Shown: positions 1 through 8,942 of the stretch, in pieces
Layout: each line of letters starts with the position of its first letter
How positions within the stretch are numbered: the first letter of the stretch is position 1
NCBI RefSeq assembly: GCF_001669775.1
Contig: NZ_LXWK01000018.1
Location: forward strand, 124,001-188,000
DNA from: Rheinheimera sp. SA_1
GTDB taxonomy: Bacteria > Pseudomonadota > Gammaproteobacteria > Enterobacterales > Alteromonadaceae
Direction of reading: 5' to 3'
Length of the DNA: 64,000 nucleotides
Position numbers and translations under genes: made by a program
Notes under the pieces: model-generated
What the model was told of the DNA's origin: nothing
Databases searched by the model: none
Seen by the model: the letters and a program-made list of their open reading frames with translations, nothing else

Positions 1-114
1 GAGCTGTCCCCACGTTGGTTCAGTATGATGGACGGGCAATTGCGCAGCGACCAGCTGCCAGGATGTCGCGGCACTTGTTTTACCGCGAAAGATGGTGGCG
101 ATTATCAGCTTTAA
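1..114 (+). CDS. C-terminal end of an unidentified gene (cut by the window edge)
   Basis: Only the last 37 codons are present, open from base 1 to a TAA at 112-114. The visible peptide ends in CRGTCFTAKDGGDYQL and has two cysteines four residues apart. I do not recognise the family. A strong hairpin terminator follows within 10 bases, which supports a real gene end. It converges on the S41 protease gene on the other strand. Confidence 0.5.
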   Translation, partial: ELSPRWFSMMDGQLRSDQLPGCRGTCFTAKDGGDYQL

Positions 115-120
115 CGTAAA

Positions 121-167
121 AAAGGGGGCGGAGCTAATTGCAATACAATACGCTCCGCCCCCTTTTT
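121..167. terminator. Bidirectional intrinsic terminator
   Basis: A 14-bp stem (AAAGGGGGCGGAGC at 121-134 pairing with 152-165) has an A-run on its left side and a T-run on its right side, so it can end transcription from both the partial gene at the left edge and the converging S41 protease gene. Confidence 0.85.
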
Positions 168-169
168 AG

Positions 170-1813
170 TTATTGCTGTTTAATTTCAGGCTGATAAATC
201 TTGTTATTCAGCACGTTATCTTGATTTGGATCCCGAACCTCTAAACCATTTGGAACAATGGCCGCTGCCGCAGATTTAGCCGCCAGCGCCTGAGCTAAGG
301 TTTGGGTTTGCACTGGGCAAGTACCGCTACTCATATATTGCAGAGCAGCGCTGAACATCTTCTCGTTGCTGTCACCTAGTGGTCTCGTCAAATCATCCGC
401 CACCGCACAACCTTTGACATCAGCAGCGAATTGTGGCGCCGGGGCAGGCCGTAAACCATCCGCATATTCACCAAAACCCTTGGCATTGACCCCACTGAAC
501 TGAATAGTGCTGTACGTCACTCCACAGTTATCCGTTGGATAAAAGCCATAAGGTTTGCCGCAGGTTTTACTACCAATCAGGATCACTTCCAAATCTACGC
601 CACGTAAAGCATTGATAAATGCTTCACTGGCAGAGCAAGTATTAGCCGTCGAAAGCACAAAAATCCGGCTCAGACCTACGACAGGTAAATCCTCGCTCGT
701 CAGGACACCCGCCTGATAGTCAATTTTTTTGCCATAAAATGGCATTGGCTGCAGCGCACTTCCGGTCTCCGGATTGGTATTCGGATACTTGTCATTAAAC
801 AGCGTTTTCTCAAAATAGCGGCCCTGAATAATATTCGGACCTGCCACCATATAGCCAAACTGACCAGCCAGTGCTAGCAAACCACCGCCGTTATAGCGTA
901 AATCAATCACCAGTTCGCTGACATTATCACTTTTGAATTTATTAATAGCGTCAATTAGTTGCGGTTGAGCATTGGCGATATGGGAATTAAATTGCAGATA
1001 ACCGACTTTGCCTCTGGGGCTGTCGATTACTTTAACATTCTGTACCGGACTGGTCGGCACATCAGCGGAAACCAGGGTGTAGCTTCGGCGCACACCTTGC
1101 TGGTCAGCAAAAGTGAACTGGTGACTTTCGCCGGCTTTTGCCGGAAACAAACCCGCGTTAATTTTATCTACCCCAGCCTGGGTGTTGTCGTTGACAAAAT
1201 CGACGCCGTCGACTTCCAGCAATTTTGCGCCACGGCCCAGATTTTGTGCTACGGCCGGTGATGCACTTTCAGTGAACGCGATGACAAAATCCCGCGGTGG
1301 CGCAGTTGCACCGGCTTTCCAGCTGATGCCATAACCAGAAGTCACGCCACTTTGCGTACGTTTTTTATATTCTGCGGTATTTTCCTGATAATGGTATTTG
1401 TCCTTCACCGCACCAGAATCAATCACGGCGGTGGTTCGCAACAATTTAAAATAATCCGCTGTGGTATAGCTCGAAGGGTTAATGTCAGACAGCTCGCGGT
1501 ACCATAAATAAGTACGGTTACTCCAGCTGCGCAACCACATTTTCTCGTGGGCAGCAGTGCCGGCTTTATCCGGATATGCAGTATTGGAGTATGGGTCGAG
1601 ACCACTTCGCGGTGCGGCACAAAAGTTTTTTAACGTACTTTCGGCCGGGAATTGACCGGCAACCCAGTCGGGTGCCACCGGTATAGTACCTGTACCTGGA
1701 TTTGGTGCCGGTGGTGTGACCGTGGTGCCACCACCGCCACCGCCGCCACATGCGGTCAACGTCAGAGTAGAAATTAGCAGGAAAAGACTGCTGCGTAATT
1801 GAACAGACTTCAT
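170..1813 (-). CDS. S41 family peptidase, lipoprotein
   Basis: Secreted serine protease of the C-terminal processing protease (S41) family, 547 aa, predicted to be anchored as a lipoprotein. The start at 1813 is preceded by GAGGTGAT; an upstream in-frame start would place 13 unlikely residues before the signal peptide. The signal ends in the lipobox LTAC (Cys22), followed by seven glycines and a Pro/Thr-rich linker. A PDZ-like segment lies near residues 170-260. The catalytic core shows IDLRYNGGG, the nucleophile region TCSASEAFINAL (near 392-403) and the general-base lysine in SKTCGKPYGFYP (Lys near 420). It converges with the partial gene at the edge and stands alone. Family assignment is secure; its substrate is unknown. 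Confidence 0.88.
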   Translation of the reverse strand: MKSVQLRSSLFLLISTLTLTACGGGGGGGTTVTPPAPNPGTGTIPVAPDWVAGQFPAESTLKNFCAAPRSGLDPYSNTAYPDKAGTAAHEKMWLRSWSNRTYLWYRELSDINPSSYTTADYFKLLRTTAVIDSGAVKDKYHYQENTAEYKKRTQSGVTSGYGISWKAGATAPPRDFVIAFTESASPAVAQNLGRGAKLLEVDGVDFVNDNTQAGVDKINAGLFPAKAGESHQFTFADQQGVRRSYTLVSADVPTSPVQNVKVIDSPRGKVGYLQFNSHIANAQPQLIDAINKFKSDNVSELVIDLRYNGGGLLALAGQFGYMVAGPNIIQGRYFEKTLFNDKYPNTNPETGSALQPMPFYGKKIDYQAGVLTSEDLPVVGLSRIFVLSTANTCSASEAFINALRGVDLEVILIGSKTCGKPYGFYPTDNCGVTYSTIQFSGVNAKGFGEYADGLRPAPAPQFAADVKGCAVADDLTRPLGDSNEKMFSAALQYMSSGTCPVQTQTLAQALAAKSAAAAIVPNGLEVRDPNQDNVLNNKIYQPEIKQQ

Positions 1814-2077
1814 CGATATCACCTCAGTTCGGTCGCCGGGACAAGCATTCACCGGGCATTTTTGGGCTCGTATATTAGCAACTTTGTAACATGTTGCGTA
1901 TTTTTGAGCAATGCAAATATTGGTATTTCCTGCATTGCGCTGTTCGTTGCAACTGCCCCGACACAGGTTCCCTGACTTTCCATCATGACTGCAAATAACC
2001 CCGCTTAATAGTTAAGCCATTGTTCATTTCTGCAGCCCTACCATCAGTCGCATCCCCTCAGACCTACACGGTACTTT

Positions 2078-2674
2078 ATGTTAAACAAAATAATATTATT
2101 CAGCGCCTTAGCCTTTAGCCCGCTGTTGTGGGCTGACAGCTATGATCTACAGCAATGGCAACTGTCCCCCACCCTTGGTTATGAAACCAACTCGCTGGGG
2201 AATTTCACCAATGCCGGGCTGAAATGGGGTGCTCATTCGCATCGCCATCAGTATGTTGAACTGGTCAGCAATCTCAGTATGTTCCAACCCGCCAATCAGT
2301 TCAGCGCCGACACTTCATTTACCAACCTAGATGTTGCAGTACGGTTTGGCGTGTTCAGTCAGATCAACCTTTACGCTGAACTTGGGGTCGCTCTGGATGA
2401 ACTTTTTGTCGATGGTCGTAGCAGCTATTACGATGATGAGTATGATGACGGCTATTACTACAATGACAACTATCAGGATTCGTCCCGCCCGGACTGGTTT
2501 GTCGGTGTAGGGGCCGGCTGGCGACTTGATTGGCTGAGTGTGAATCTGTATGCGCGGTATCGTTATCTGGAGAGTCTGGAGGAGCAATTTTTACAGCACA
2601 ACTTTGACCCATACCAAAAAATTCCGGATCGGTATCAGTGGTTTACCGGATTGGAACTCAGTGTGCATTTTTAA
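2078..2674 (+). CDS. Putative small outer-membrane beta-barrel protein
   Basis: 198-aa protein with a clear signal peptide (cleavage likely after LLWA, residue 19) and a mature part made of short alternating strands rich in Tyr, Trp, Leu and Gly that ends in phenylalanine (LSVHF), the usual C-terminal signature of outer-membrane barrels. An acidic Tyr-rich loop (DDEYDDGYYYNDNY) near residues 119-132 would be an exposed loop. No catalytic motif is visible. It is monocistronic and followed by two hairpins. Function unknown; the barrel call is by composition and pattern only. Confidence 0.6.
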   Translation: MLNKIILFSALAFSPLLWADSYDLQQWQLSPTLGYETNSLGNFTNAGLKWGAHSHRHQYVELVSNLSMFQPANQFSADTSFTNLDVAVRFGVFSQINLYAELGVALDELFVDGRSSYYDDEYDDGYYYNDNYQDSSRPDWFVGVGAGWRLDWLSVNLYARYRYLESLEEQFLQHNFDPYQKIPDRYQWFTGLELSVHF

Positions 2675-2728
2675 ATGCGGGAGAGACAGCAGGAGTGGAA
2701 AAAGTGCTGAAGCAACGCTGGAAAGCCA

Positions 2729-2816
2729 GCAGTCACTTTGGGAGAATCCGCTCCGCTAAAGTGACTGCCGTACCGCCAAAAACTTTTGCCGGTTACCTGT
2801 CATGAAAACAGGTAAC
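2729..2816. repeat. Two hairpin-forming inverted repeats in the 2675-3048 intergenic region
   Basis: The first has 11-bp arms (GCAGTCACTTT at 729-739 of the local kilobase, complement at 2758-2768) with an inner GGAG/CTCC stem. The second has 9-bp arms (GTTACCTGT at 2792-2800, complement 2808-2816, 7-nt loop). Neither is followed by a T-run, so they are mRNA-stabilising or repeat structures rather than classic terminators. Nothing else is visible in this 374-bp interval except the ribosome-binding site GGAG before 3049. Confidence 0.6.
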
Positions 2817-3048
2817 TGAATTAATCATAATGGATACAGCCATTTTGCCAAGTCAAATTTGCAATTTTCGGTAATATTTTTTGTCATTTGTTGAACGGGT
2901 GTCGCCAGTTAGACGCAACACGCTGAGACCGACAGCGACTTTCATGTGTCTGCAGACCGCCCACCAGAAACCAGAGCAATTTGTCGCCTCTGCTATCCGC
3001 GGTTCCAACTTCATTGTTATGATAAATTCTTTTGCGGTGGAGCGCGTG

Positions 3049-3675
3049 ATGGAGCTTTATTTTCACTGGTTTGATTTATTAGGTATTGCGGTGTTTGCAA
3101 TCTCCGGCACCTTAGCGGCCTGGCGTAAGCAGATGGATGGCTTTGGGGTGTTGGTACTGGCCACTGTGACAGCCATTGGGGGCGGCACCATTCGTGATCT
3201 GATTTTAGATGTACCGGTGATTTGGCTGAGCAACAACGATTATTTTTATGCCATTTTCGCAGCCACTGTGCTGACTATTTTACTGGTGCGTAAGCGTCTG
3301 ACCATTCCGAATAACACCCTGCAAATTGCCGATGCTGTTGGTTTGGCATTTTTTGTGGTGATGGGCACGCAAAAAGCGCTGGATCATGGCACTTCAGGTT
3401 TTGTCGCCATTATGATGGGCACCATGAGCGGTGTCTGTGGCGGGATGATCCGCGATGTGTTGTGCCGCGAGATCCCGCTGGTGTTTCGTGGCGAACTGTA
3501 TGCAGTGACCTGCATTTTTGGCGGACTGGTATATATCGGTTTGCTGGAGCTTGGCGCGGGCAAAATGCCGGCCATGTTGTGTGGTATGACGGCGCTGTTA
3601 TTGCTGAGGCTGGCCGCAATTCGCTGGCATCTGACGATACCGGTATTTAGCCGACACGGCAAAATTGATCCCTGA
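3049..3675 (+). CDS. TRIC (trimeric intracellular cation) channel family membrane protein, YicG/UPF0126 type
   Basis: 208-aa inner-membrane protein with about seven hydrophobic segments. It is built as two related halves, each with the family glycine-arginine motif (GGGTIRD near residue 45 and GGMIRDVL near residue 132). Bacterial members of the TRIC family form trimeric potassium-permeable channels; the physiological role in bacteria is unclear. The start at 3049 is chosen because GGAG precedes it by six bases and because family members begin with the first membrane helix; a longer reading from 2881 would add a non-membrane tail. A terminator shared with the converging TerC gene follows. Confidence 0.85.
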   Translation: MELYFHWFDLLGIAVFAISGTLAAWRKQMDGFGVLVLATVTAIGGGTIRDLILDVPVIWLSNNDYFYAIFAATVLTILLVRKRLTIPNNTLQIADAVGLAFFVVMGTQKALDHGTSGFVAIMMGTMSGVCGGMIRDVLCREIPLVFRGELYAVTCIFGGLVYIGLLELGAGKMPAMLCGMTALLLLRLAAIRWHLTIPVFSRHGKIDP

Positions 3676-3718
3676 TTTGTTCGCCCCAATACCTGTAAAG
3701 ATGAAGCCTATAAAACAC

Positions 3719-3745
3719 AAACCCGGCAGGAAGCCGGGTTTGTTT
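3719..3745. terminator. Bidirectional intrinsic terminator between the TRIC and TerC genes
   Basis: A 9-bp stem AAACCCGGC / GCCGGGTTT with a 5-nt loop, followed by TGTTTC. It lies between two converging genes, with A residues on the left side that serve the leftward gene. Confidence 0.8.
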
Positions 3746-3761
3746 CATCTAAAGCCTGCTA

Positions 3762-4508
3762 TTACTCAGGCATGTCTTTGTGCAAAGTCACCGGCTGCGA
3801 TTTTTTCCGCATCTTGATATTAATCATTTCGACCACCACCGAAAACGCCATGGCGAAGTAGATGTAACCTTTTGGTACATGCACATCAAAACCTTCAACA
3901 ATCAGCATCGCGCCAACCATGATCAAGAATGACAACGCCAGAATTTTGATTGATGGGTGTGCGTCAACAAAATCACCAATCGATTTGGCGGCGAACATCA
4001 TCACCAGTACTGCAGCAATAATAGCAATCGCCATAATTTCGATGTCATTGACCAGACCAACCGCAGTAATGACTGAATCCAGTGAGAATACGATATCGAG
4101 GATCATGATCTGAATCAGCACCATCATCAGGTTGTTGGCAACAACTTTTGGACCTGATGCTTCTTCATGCGCACCTTCCAGACTATGGTGAATTTCCTGC
4201 GTCGACTTCGCCAACAGGAATAAACCACCACCGATCAAAATCACGTCCCGGCCTGAAATCTCATTATCCAGTACCGTGAACCAAGGTTCGGTCAGTCCCA
4301 TCACCCAGGAAATCGAAAATAACAGCGCCAAACGGGCAAACATTGCCAAGCCTAAACCAACACGGCGGGCAAAAGCACGTTGCTTTTCTGGTAACCGGCC
4401 GACTAAAATCGATAAAAAGATAATATTATCAATACCTAATACAATTTCCAGCGCAGCAAGGGTGCCAAGGGCAATCCAGGCTTCCGGACTGGCAATCCAC
4501 TCAAACAT
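3762..4508 (-). CDS. TerC family integral membrane protein, YgdQ-like
   Basis: 248-aa multi-pass inner-membrane protein closely resembling E. coli YgdQ in motif order: EIVLGIDNIIFLS near the N-terminus, DIVFSLDSVITAVGL in the middle and HVPKGYIYFAM near the C-terminus. The paired acidic motifs GIDN and SLDS lie in membrane segments and are the family hallmark, likely for metal ion binding. TerC proteins have been linked to manganese export and tellurite resistance; the exact substrate here is not shown. The start at 4508 is preferred over 4514 because the Shine-Dalgarno AAGGA then has about 9 bases of spacing. Confidence 0.88.
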   Translation of the reverse strand: MFEWIASPEAWIALGTLAALEIVLGIDNIIFLSILVGRLPEKQRAFARRVGLGLAMFARLALLFSISWVMGLTEPWFTVLDNEISGRDVILIGGGLFLLAKSTQEIHHSLEGAHEEASGPKVVANNLMMVLIQIMILDIVFSLDSVITAVGLVNDIEIMAIAIIAAVLVMMFAAKSIGDFVDAHPSIKILALSFLIMVGAMLIVEGFDVHVPKGYIYFAMAFSVVVEMINIKMRKKSQPVTLHKDMPE

Positions 4509-4721
4509 AGCCATTTTCCTTCGTTAGTTACTTTGTCTTTGGCTAGTCTACCAGCAGCCTTAAAAACCGCCAGCAGTTAACAGCGCTACGCGGTTGATTG
4601 CGCAGAACATCGCCAATGCCCGACAAACGCTGAATGTAGCTGAATTCAGGTTCAATGGCGCTGGTCGCGGTACAACTGCAGCTGTTATGCTGAAAAAAAC
4701 CACACATGGAAGCCCGATCTG

Positions 4722-6086
4722 ATGAAAAGCCTGGCGCATACCCTCACGAAAAACCTGACCAAAAAATTCCCGCTGTTGCTGACGCCTCTGGCACTCTGCT
4801 GTCAGGTTGCTTTAGCCGCTCCCGCGGACTTATCCAAAGCCATTGCTGAAGATTATCAACAGCATCTGTCACCTCTGTTCCAACATTTTCATCAAAACCC
4901 CGAGCTCTCCCATCTGGAATTTAATACCGCTAAACGACTAGCCGCTGAATTAAAAGATGCCGGTTTTACGGTGACGACTGGCGTTGGTAAAACCGGGGTG
5001 GTGGCAATTTTGAAAAATGGCCCGGGGCCGCTGGTGATGATGCGTGCCGATATGGACGGTTTGCCGGTGGAGGAAAAATCCGGTTTAGCTTATGCCTCGA
5101 AGGTCAAAACCAAAGACTGGGATGGTAAAGAAGTATCGGTGATGCACGCCTGTGGTCACGATGTGCATATCACCAGTCTGGTTGGAACGGCGCGGCAAAT
5201 GGCGGCGCGCAAAAAGGAATGGTCCGGTACGCTGATGTTAATTGGTCAACCGGCGGAAGAACGGGTGGGCGGTGCACAAGGCATGATGGACGATGGTTTG
5301 TATCAGCGCTTTGGCAAACCGGATTACGCACTGGCGTTTCACGTCTCCAGTGAAATTGAAGCCGGCAAAATAGTGGCAGTTGAAGGTTCACCTTATTCTG
5401 GTGTCGATAGCGTGGATATAATTATTCATGGCGTAGGCGCGCATGGTGCCAGTCCACACCGGGGTAAAGACCCGATCGTATTAGGTGCGCAAATAGTGCT
5501 GGCGCTGCAAACCATCATCAGCCGTGAACTGGCGCCAAAAGAGCCTGGCGTGATTACTGTCGGTTCATTTCATGCCGGTTCCAAACACAATATCATTCCG
5601 GATCAGGCGGTACTGCAGCTGACGGTGCGGAACGATAATCTGCAAACCCGGGATTATCTGATCAAAGCCATTGAGCGGGTGGCAAAAAACCTCGGCCGCG
5701 CAGCGGGCTTACCGGAAGATCAATTACCTGAAGTGAAAGTCGACCCACAAACCACGCCACCGACAGTCAACGATATTCCGCTCACCCAAAGACTAAAAGC
5801 CAGCTGGCGCAAAACCATGGGTGAACAGATTTTTGATGAGAATTATCGTCGTTTAGGCATGGGCGCTGAAGACTTTCCGTTTTTAACCATCAACCCATAT
5901 ATTCCAAGTACTTATTTCGCAGTCGGCGGCACACCGGCAGCTGCTTTTGCCACCGAGAAAAGCGGTGGCCCGGCAGTTCCAAGCCATCATAGCCCGCTGT
6001 TTAAAGTAGAACCAGAACCAGCCATTCGCACCGGAGTTGAAGCGACAGTGCATGCATTATTTGAACTGATGCCGGCAAAACAATAA
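4722..6086 (+). CDS. Secreted M20 family amidohydrolase/peptidase
   Basis: 454-aa zinc-dependent amidohydrolase (M20D type, related to IAA-amino acid and N-acyl amino acid hydrolases). A signal peptide (LLTPLALCCQVALA) makes it periplasmic or secreted. Metal-binding motifs are MRADMDGLPV (107-116) and MHACGHDVH (141-149); the dimerisation domain starts near residue 215 and a further catalytic stretch (GQPAEE) lies near 185. Full family length. It is monocistronic and converges on the choice-of-anchor I lipoprotein gene across a perfect inverted repeat. The substrate cannot be told from sequence. Confidence 0.88.
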   Translation: MKSLAHTLTKNLTKKFPLLLTPLALCCQVALAAPADLSKAIAEDYQQHLSPLFQHFHQNPELSHLEFNTAKRLAAELKDAGFTVTTGVGKTGVVAILKNGPGPLVMMRADMDGLPVEEKSGLAYASKVKTKDWDGKEVSVMHACGHDVHITSLVGTARQMAARKKEWSGTLMLIGQPAEERVGGAQGMMDDGLYQRFGKPDYALAFHVSSEIEAGKIVAVEGSPYSGVDSVDIIIHGVGAHGASPHRGKDPIVLGAQIVLALQTIISRELAPKEPGVITVGSFHAGSKHNIIPDQAVLQLTVRNDNLQTRDYLIKAIERVAKNLGRAAGLPEDQLPEVKVDPQTTPPTVNDIPLTQRLKASWRKTMGEQIFDENYRRLGMGAEDFPFLTINPYIPSTYFAVGGTPAAAFATEKSGGPAVPSHHSPLFKVEPEPAIRTGVEATVHALFELMPAKQ

Positions 6087-6094
6087 TGTTAACT

Positions 6095-6148
6095 GAGGGG
6101 TCAGAGTCAATTGTTGACACTTTTGTTAACAATTGACTCTGACCCCTC
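6095..6148. repeat. Perfect 21-bp inverted repeat carrying GGGGTCAGAGTCAATTG
   Basis: Arms at 6095-6115 and 6128-6148 are perfectly complementary, with a 12-nt loop. The element sits exactly between two convergent genes and can work as a two-way terminator. The end motif GGGGTCAGA also occurs, inverted, in the repeat pair at 43738 and 44148. In my experience this motif occurs at the ends of REP-associated or IS200-like transposase elements, so this is probably a dispersed palindrome. Confidence 0.75.
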
Positions 6149-6163
6149 TATTAACAATTTAGG

Positions 6164-7951
6164 TTAGTATTTTGGACTGACTTCAAACACCGTCAGGCTA
6201 CCGCTAACTTCGCTGGCCATTAACAACAAAGCTTTACCAGTGGCACTTTGCGCTGCCGGTACAAACACCAGGCTTTCTGGTCCCAAATCACCAGCTTGCA
6301 GGTAACTGCCAGTTAAGGTCGGCGGTGATTTTTCGTCGTCGATGGCAAAAGTAACGTCAAAATTACGGTTGTGGAAATAATCGACAAACTTCACCTGATA
6401 CGGGTTGGTCACGTCATAGACAAAGACTGCACTTAACCGCTCAGTGCCGACAAAAGCGTAAGTTTTATCACCGACCTGACCCACAGCAACGGCTTCCGGC
6501 TCCGGACCTTTATCATCCGAACGGTTGTCACCGCCATTGGCTAAATGATTGCTGTTAAAACCGGATTCACCTTGTAACGAGGCACTGATTTTCTCGAAAT
6601 CGGCAGCACTGTCATACACCTGGGCGCCGTTTTGATCCCAAATACTAAAAGAGCGACTACCAAAAGCATACAACGCGTCATAGTCGCCATTGGCGTTTTT
6701 GCCCAGTGCTTTGGTCACTTTAAGCCGGGCTAAACCGTTGCTGCTATAAACACCCGCTTGTTTTGCTACCAATTCTGCTGAACGCGGAATAGCGCTGACC
6801 CGTGCTTCTTCGCTATACGCCGACCAGTCACGAGAATCACCTTCGTTGGCTGATACGATAAACGTCGCGCCTTTCCATTGGTAACTGCTCAAAGTATCTG
6901 GCTGATATACGCCAAACAGGCCAGGAATGGTCTGCAGATTAATCCCGTCTCTGTCACCGGTATCAAGAGCATTTTCCGGCAAACTGTAATCTTTAAAACC
7001 TAAACCAACAATTTTGTCGATTTTAGCCGCAGCAATATCGACCACCGCCAATGCATTGTTGTCCTGCAGTGATACATAAGCCTTTTTGCTGTCAGCTGTG
7101 ACGGTAATGTATTCAGGCTCGATATCTTGCGCCAAAGTGGTCCCTTCCGGCGCCGCAATCTTCAGACCTTTTTTCGCAAGTGCCGCTTTTTGACTTTCAA
7201 AAGCGCCAAAACCTAACAATACCGCCTGATCTGGCCATTGATTGTTGGCGCGTTTCACCAGGCCAATGCTGCCTTCCGGATCAACACTGTAATTGCTTTC
7301 CGGCTCGCCTTCGTTCGCGATAATTAAGGTTTGGCCATCCGGGCTGAACGTCAGCATGTCTGGCAAGGAGCCGACTTTAATGGCTTTGTTAAAAACTGGC
7401 GTGGCGGCGGTCAAATCATAAATGAGGACAGCGCCGGCTGCAGATTTCACTTTATTTTCAACGGCAATCGCCAGCCAATTGCCAGAAATCGCAATGGAGT
7501 TGGCAAAACCTAAAGTGAGGGTTTCATCGGCCGCAGCGGCATTTTTCACCACGGCAGTGGCTGGGATCGCCAGTGGCGTGCTGGTCAGGTTATTGGCTGT
7601 CAGCGCATCACTGAGTGCAGTGCTGGTCAGGGTTGCGGCATTGAGGATTTCAATCCGGTTGGCAGCGCCGTTGATCAGGAAAATGCGCTTAGATGCACTG
7701 TGGTACTGGGTGATTTCAGCAGCAGCCTGACCATAAGTACCGGTGGTAAAACGGCCAATCGCCTGAGTGCTGACACCAGTCTGGGCATTTTGACCAGCAG
7801 CGCCAGTCGGGCCTGTTGCACCCGGCGTACCTGCAGCTCCGTTGGCGCCCGCTGGACCCGTTGCACCATCGTCCCCTTCCAGGCTACAACCGGCTAAACT
7901 GACTATAATGGCCATTGCGATCAGGCTGATGCCAGATTTTTTGAAGTTCAT
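6164..7951 (-). CDS. Choice-of-anchor I family lipoprotein with collagen-like N-terminus
   Basis: 595-aa predicted lipoprotein. The start at 7951 has AGGAGC upstream; the longer open frame adds 35 unlikely residues. The signal peptide ends in the lipobox SLAGC, and is followed by about ten Gly-X-Y triplets (GPAGANGAAGTPGATGPTG), a collagen-like stalk. The rest is the choice-of-anchor I domain, a beta-propeller with YncE-like blades: motifs VGSLPDMLTFSPDG, IANEGEPE, DIEPEYITV, NEGDSRDW and GPEPEAVAVG. Related proteins are linked to phosphate or esterase functions but no active site is proven. Its neighbour 8059-8844 is on the same strand 107 bp upstream. Confidence 0.82.
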   Translation of the reverse strand: MNFKKSGISLIAMAIIVSLAGCSLEGDDGATGPAGANGAAGTPGATGPTGAAGQNAQTGVSTQAIGRFTTGTYGQAAAEITQYHSASKRIFLINGAANRIEILNAATLTSTALSDALTANNLTSTPLAIPATAVVKNAAAADETLTLGFANSIAISGNWLAIAVENKVKSAAGAVLIYDLTAATPVFNKAIKVGSLPDMLTFSPDGQTLIIANEGEPESNYSVDPEGSIGLVKRANNQWPDQAVLLGFGAFESQKAALAKKGLKIAAPEGTTLAQDIEPEYITVTADSKKAYVSLQDNNALAVVDIAAAKIDKIVGLGFKDYSLPENALDTGDRDGINLQTIPGLFGVYQPDTLSSYQWKGATFIVSANEGDSRDWSAYSEEARVSAIPRSAELVAKQAGVYSSNGLARLKVTKALGKNANGDYDALYAFGSRSFSIWDQNGAQVYDSAADFEKISASLQGESGFNSNHLANGGDNRSDDKGPEPEAVAVGQVGDKTYAFVGTERLSAVFVYDVTNPYQVKFVDYFHNRNFDVTFAIDDEKSPPTLTGSYLQAGDLGPESLVFVPAAQSATGKALLLMASEVSGSLTVFEVSPKY

Positions 7952-8058
7952 TGCTGCTAAGCTCCTGTTTAGTCTGAAAATTAAACAGTAACTTACGGTA
8001 CGGATCTGACAGTGGCGTGACGTTCGGATGACATTTGCGTGGCATAACCATGGCAAAT

Positions 8059-8844
8059 TTAAGGCAATAACTTTGCTTCGTTGGTATTGGCTGGTTGACG
8101 GGCAACCGGCGCTGGCCTTTGCTCCTGCAGCTGATATTTTCTTTTCAACGCAGCGACTTGTTCTGCATTGTCTATCAGAAACCGGTCGAATTGGCTGAGC
8201 AACTGTGGATGTTTGACCGTCGACAGCAAAAACGGTAACTGGGTAAATGGCAATTGTTCGGCAATCACCAGTTGATCTTGCGCTGCAATGGAACGCAAAT
8301 AATGCTGCGCCACATTAAACTCAATATTGGCACCATCCAACCGGCCCTTTAACACCAACCCCAGCGCTGACGCCACATCCGGTACGTCCACCATCCGATA
8401 CTTATACTGATTTTTCAATGCCAGCCATTTGGTGGGTACAAAACCGTGGATCACCGCCAGACTGCGAAACTGTTCCAGTGAAATATGCTGTAATTCTGGT
8501 TTTACTAAAGTACTACCAAGGGTAAAAACCACCGGCGCACTGAAGGCTTTCGCGATCCCTGGTTCGTTATATTGTCGCCACAAAGGGTTATCAGGGTAAA
8601 TGAAATCGATGCCAGAATTGGCCGACTGATACAGACGTTTCACCGGCAGCGGCATAAATTTAAACTGATGCCCGGTTTTTTCTGAAAACAATTGAATTAA
8701 ATCAACAAAATAACCACGCTGCTGCCGCTGACTGAAATCATAATGGGGGTAAAAATCTATCTGCTCGATACCAATGACATAGTTTTCCGCCCGCAACGGG
8801 CCGTGAAAAAACGCCAGAACTAAGAGCGCCAGCCACCGCATCAT
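8059..8844 (-). CDS. Periplasmic solute-binding-like protein (SBP_bac_3 type)
   Basis: 261-aa exported protein with a signal peptide (LALLVLAFFHGPLRA) and the two-lobed pattern of bacterial extracellular solute-binding family 3: an early IGIEQIDFYPHYDF, the segment GYFVDLIQLFSEKTGHQFKF, and LDGANIEFNVAQHYL in the second lobe. No ABC permease or kinase sits next to it, so it may be an orphan sensor or scavenger. The start at 8844 is chosen because GGAG lies eight bases upstream; a GTG at 8853 would leave almost no spacing. Confidence 0.7.
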   Translation of the reverse strand: MMRWLALLVLAFFHGPLRAENYVIGIEQIDFYPHYDFSQRQQRGYFVDLIQLFSEKTGHQFKFMPLPVKRLYQSANSGIDFIYPDNPLWRQYNEPGIAKAFSAPVVFTLGSTLVKPELQHISLEQFRSLAVIHGFVPTKWLALKNQYKYRMVDVPDVASALGLVLKGRLDGANIEFNVAQHYLRSIAAQDQLVIAEQLPFTQLPFLLSTVKHPQLLSQFDRFLIDNAEQVAALKRKYQLQEQRPAPVARQPANTNEAKLLP

Positions 8845-8909
8845 AGGTGTCACTCCAAAAACTGCTGAACTACAACCAACAACCCTGCAACTTCAAGGAT
8901 GACGGGTAA

Positions 8910-8941
8910 ATACCAAACAACCTGAGGGCGTGCTTGGGTAT
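8910..8941. repeat. Imperfect palindrome of the ATACCCAAGCAACCTGA type
   Basis: ATACCAAACAACCTGA at the left pairs imperfectly with TGCTTGGGTAT at the right. The same core (TACCCAAGCAACCTGA) occurs at 61829, pointing to a dispersed short repeat. It lies just downstream of the LysM/barrel gene that ends at 8943 on the minus strand. Confidence 0.5.
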
Positions 8942-8942
8942 A

